DNA of 64,000 nt, from positions 28,617 through 92,616 of the forward strand of contig CAZUJL010000016.1 in the NCBI GenBank assembly GCA_964620045.1, given 5' to 3'. Positions 61,641 to 64,000 of this stretch are shown in pieces. The stretch comes from VFKU01 sp964620045. Its GTDB lineage: Bacteria; Hydrogenedentota; Hydrogenedentia; Hydrogenedentales; GCA-2746185. How positions within the stretch are numbered: the stretch's first letter is position 1; every line of letters begins with the position of its first letter. Made by a program: the position numbers and the translations under genes. The notes below the pieces were generated by a model that worked only from the letters and a program-made list of their open reading frames with translations, searched no databases and was not told where the DNA came from.

Positions 61641-64000
61641 TTACTCTTTCCCCTTTACGCTCGGGCGTCCGTGGAACACCATCGGATCGGTCTTGGCCGC
61701 GTCGATTTCAAGATCCTTGATGGCCTGCTGCAGCGTTTTTACCGGAATCTTGCCGGCGCGGTGCAGGGCCGTCAGCGTGCCGAGCGTGATGTAGCGCGCG
61801 TCGACTTCGAAGTGGCTGCGCAGGCGCGCGCGGTTTTCGCTGAGGCCGAAGCCGTCCGTGCCGAGCGACAGCAACGGGAGCGGCAACCAGCGCGCGAGCG
61901 AATCGGACATGGTGGCGATGTAGTCCGACGCCGCGACGATGACGCCTTCTTCGCCTTTCAGCGCCTCGGCGACATACGGCGTTTTGGCCGGCGCGCCGGG
62001 GTTGAGCATGTTGGCGCGGTCGCACGCCATCGCGTCGCGGTGGAGTTCGTTGTAACTCGTCACGCTCCACACATCCGCGGCGACGCCGAACTCCGCCAGC
62101 TTCTCCTGCGCCTTCAGGGCTTCGTTCAGGATCGCGCCACTGCCCCAGAGGTGCGCGCGCACTTTGCCGGGCTGCGCCGCCGGGCGGAACTTGTACAAGC
62201 CTTTGATGATGGCTTCTTCGGTCGCGTGCTTCGGCATCGCGGGCATGAGGTATTTGTCGTTGCCGACGGTGAGGTAGTAGAAGCCGTCCTCGTTGTCGAC
62301 GTACATGCGCTTGAGGCCGTCTTTGATAATGACGGCGAGTTCGTACGCGAAGGCCGGGTCGTAGGAGCGCACGTTCGGCACGGTGCTCGCCAACAAGTGG
62401 CTGTGGCCGTCCTGGTGCTGCAGGCCTTCGCCGGCCAGCGTCGTGCGGCCGGCGGTGGCGCCTGCGAGGAAGCCTTTGCACATCATGTCGCCGGCGGCCC
62501 AGATGAAGTCGCCGATGCGCTGGAAACCGAACATGGAGTAGAAGGTGAAGAACGGAATCGTGTTCACGCCGAGCGTGGAGTAGGCCGTGCCGGCCGCGAT
62601 GAACGACGACATGCTGCCCGCTTCCGTGATGCCTTCTTCGAGAATCTGGCCGTCTTCGGCTTCCTTGTAGTACAGCAGGTTTTCCTTGTCCACCGGCTGA
62701 TACAACTGGCCGACGTGCGAGTAGATGCCCACCTTGCGGAACAGGGCTTCCATGCCGAAGGTGCGGCCTTCGTCCGGAATGATCGGCACGATCAGTTTGC
62801 CGATGTTCTTGTCGTTCAGCAGATCGCTCAGAATGCTGACGAACGCCATCGTCGTCGCGACGGGGCGATCCTTGCTGCCATCCTTGTAGTCGTCGAATAC
62901 CTTGTCCGCGGGCATCGTGATCGGCGTGAAGCTCATGCGCCGCGAAGGAACAGACCCGCCAAGCTTTTTGCGCTGCTCGCGCAGGTACTGCATCTCCGCG
63001 CTGTTGTCCGTCGGGCGATAGAAGGGCGCATAGGCCACGTCTTCGTCGCCGATGGGAATGCCGAAGCGCGTGCGGAAGGTGCGCAGCTCGTCTTCGTTCA
63101 GCTTCTTCTGCTGGTGCGTGATGTTCTTGCCTTCGCCGCTCTCGCCGAGGCCGTAGCCTTTGATTGTTTTGGCGAGGATGACGGTGGGCGAGCCGCGGTG
63201 ATTCACGGCGGCGTGGTAGGCCGCGTACACCTTCACGGTGTCGTGGCCGCCGCGGCGAATCTGCTGAAGCTGGCTGTCGGTCAGATGCGCGACCAACTCC
63301 AGAATGCGCGGGTCGGCCTTGGTGAAGGCTTCGCGCAGCTCCGGGCCGGTGGATACAGTGAAGCGTTGGTACTGGCCGTCCACGATTTCGCCCATGCGCT
63401 GCACGAGCACGCCGTCTTTATCCTTGGCGAGGATCGGGTCCCAGTCGCTGCCCCAGATGACCTTGATGACGTTCCAGCCGGCGCCGCGGAAGTTTGCCTC
63501 GAGTTCCTGGATGATCTTGCCGTTGCCGCGCACCGGGCCGTCGAGACGCTGCAGATTGCAGTTGATGACGAAGACGAGGTTGTCCAGGTTCTCGCGCGCG
63601 GCCAGGCCGATGGCGCCCAGGCTCTCGGGCTCGTCCATCTCGCCGTCGCCGCAGAACACCCACACCTTGCGATTGGCGGTGTCGGCAATGCCGCGCGCGT
63701 GCAGGTACTTGAGGAAGCGCGCCTGGTAGATCGCCATCAGGGGCCCGAGGCCCATCGAGACGGTCGGGAACTGCCAGAAGTCGGGCATGAGCTTCGGGTG
63801 CGGATAGCTCGACAGCCCCTTGCCACCCACTTCCTGGCGGAAGTTGAGCATCTGCTCCTCGCTGATGCGCCCCTCCATGAACGCACGGGCGTAGATGCCC
63901 GGCGCGCTGTGCCCCTGGATGTAGAGCAGGTCGCCGCCGTGGCCTTCGCTCTCGGCATGCCAGAAGTGGTTGAAGCCGGCCGCGAACATGTGCGCCAGGC
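61641..64000 (-). CDS. aceE: Pyruvate dehydrogenase E1, homodimeric type (5' end outside window)
   Basis: 786 codons are visible; the frame is open through base 64000, so the N-terminal ~100 residues of the usual ~887 lie outside. Segments identical in character to E. coli AceE are GGDLLYIQGHSAPGIYARAF, SSYPHPKLMPDFWQFPTVSM, the thiamine-diphosphate motif GDGEMDEPESLG and VFVINCNLQRLDGPVRGNGK. It decarboxylates pyruvate and acetylates E2. First gene of aceE-aceF-lpdA. Confidence 0.97.
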   Translation of the reverse strand, partial: LAHMFAAGFNHFWHAESEGHGGDLLYIQGHSAPGIYARAFMEGRISEEQMLNFRQEVGGKGLSSYPHPKLMPDFWQFPTVSMGLGPLMAIYQARFLKYLHARGIADTANRKVWVFCGDGEMDEPESLGAIGLAARENLDNLVFVINCNLQRLDGPVRGNGKIIQELEANFRGAGWNVIKVIWGSDWDPILAKDKDGVLVQRMGEIVDGQYQRFTVSTGPELREAFTKADPRILELVAHLTDSQLQQIRRGGHDTVKVYAAYHAAVNHRGSPTVILAKTIKGYGLGESGEGKNITHQQKKLNEDELRTFRTRFGIPIGDEDVAYAPFYRPTDNSAEMQYLREQRKKLGGSVPSRRMSFTPITMPADKVFDDYKDGSKDRPVATTMAFVSILSDLLNDKNIGKLIVPIIPDEGRTFGMEALFRKVGIYSHVGQLYQPVDKENLLYYKEAEDGQILEEGITEAGSMSSFIAAGTAYSTLGVNTIPFFTFYSMFGFQRIGDFIWAAGDMMCKGFLAGATAGRTTLAGEGLQHQDGHSHLLASTVPNVRSYDPAFAYELAVIIKDGLKRMYVDNEDGFYYLTVGNDKYLMPAMPKHATEEAIIKGLYKFRPAAQPGKVRAHLWGSGAILNEALKAQEKLAEFGVAADVWSVTSYNELHRDAMACDRANMLNPGAPAKTPYVAEALKGEEGVIVAASDYIATMSDSLARWLPLPLLSLGTDGFGLSENRARLRSHFEVDARYITLGTLTALHRAGKIPVKTLQQAIKDLEIDAAKTDPMVFHGRPSVKGKE

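Overview
The window is a GC-rich bacterial chromosome segment with short intergenic gaps and many 4-nt start/stop overlaps. I see no rRNA, tRNA, insertion sequence or CRISPR array. The organism looks like a free-living, aerobic, Gram-negative heterotroph. The evidence is an RND efflux pump with a periplasmic adaptor, several lipoproteins and signal peptides, SCO1 and haem A/O synthesis genes for a haem-copper oxidase, and a homodimeric-E1 pyruvate dehydrogenase. LL-diaminopimelate aminotransferase (DapL) and an extended SHMT argue against ordinary Proteobacteria and for a deep lineage such as the PVC group, Hydrogenedentota or a relative. That placement is inference only.

Layout. 1-2767: 5' part of a secreted trypsin-like protease with Ig-like repeats. 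2941-8721: GNAT enzyme, then a TetR - RND - adaptor efflux locus. 8878-11501: SCO1 and a CtaA-CtaB fusion. 11706-17436: DUF4203-like membrane protein, a truncated class III cyclase abutting gdhA, acyl-CoA dehydrogenase, lipocalin and a Tat-exported amine oxidase. 17440-20400: large secreted GSDH/PKD/LamG protein. 20907-22375: an AT-richer two-gene cassette, a DndB-like DGQHR protein overlapping a GIY-YIG nuclease. 22490-28337: mnmA, GT9, CHAD, RlpA, FlgM-like, TPR and lytic transglycosylase genes. 28552-33853: PhzF, two small proteins, cold-shock protein, TPR, dapL, an alkyltransferase-like protein and DUF3500. 33980-38116: a PHP lipoprotein coupled to vapBC, then glyA. 38408-46693: a coiled-coil membrane protein, a TPR lipoprotein and the rnhB-rplS-trmD-khpA-rpsP-ffh cluster, which lacks rimM. 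46886-49824: ArsR plus two SRPBCC genes, an ECF sigma/anti-sigma pair and YbjQ. 49827-54640: two tandem SGNH hydrolases and aspS. 54829-55425: a four-helix-bundle gene bracketed by inverted 9-bp-period repeat arrays. 55497-64000: a dihaem cytochrome, two unrecognised secreted proteins and lpdA-aceF-aceE.

How the genes work together. Clear functional units are the efflux operon with its own TetR, the haem A/O and copper chaperone operon, the ArsR-SRPBCC operon with a near-consensus promoter and palindrome, the sigma/anti-sigma pair, the translation/SRP cluster, the PDH operon, and vapBC with an upstream repeated operator. The most unusual pieces are the DGQHR/GIY-YIG cassette, the four-helix-bundle gene inside matching inverted repeat arrays, the cyclase remnant at the gdhA stop codon, a small gene that looks leaderless, and a family of short hairpin repeats between genes.
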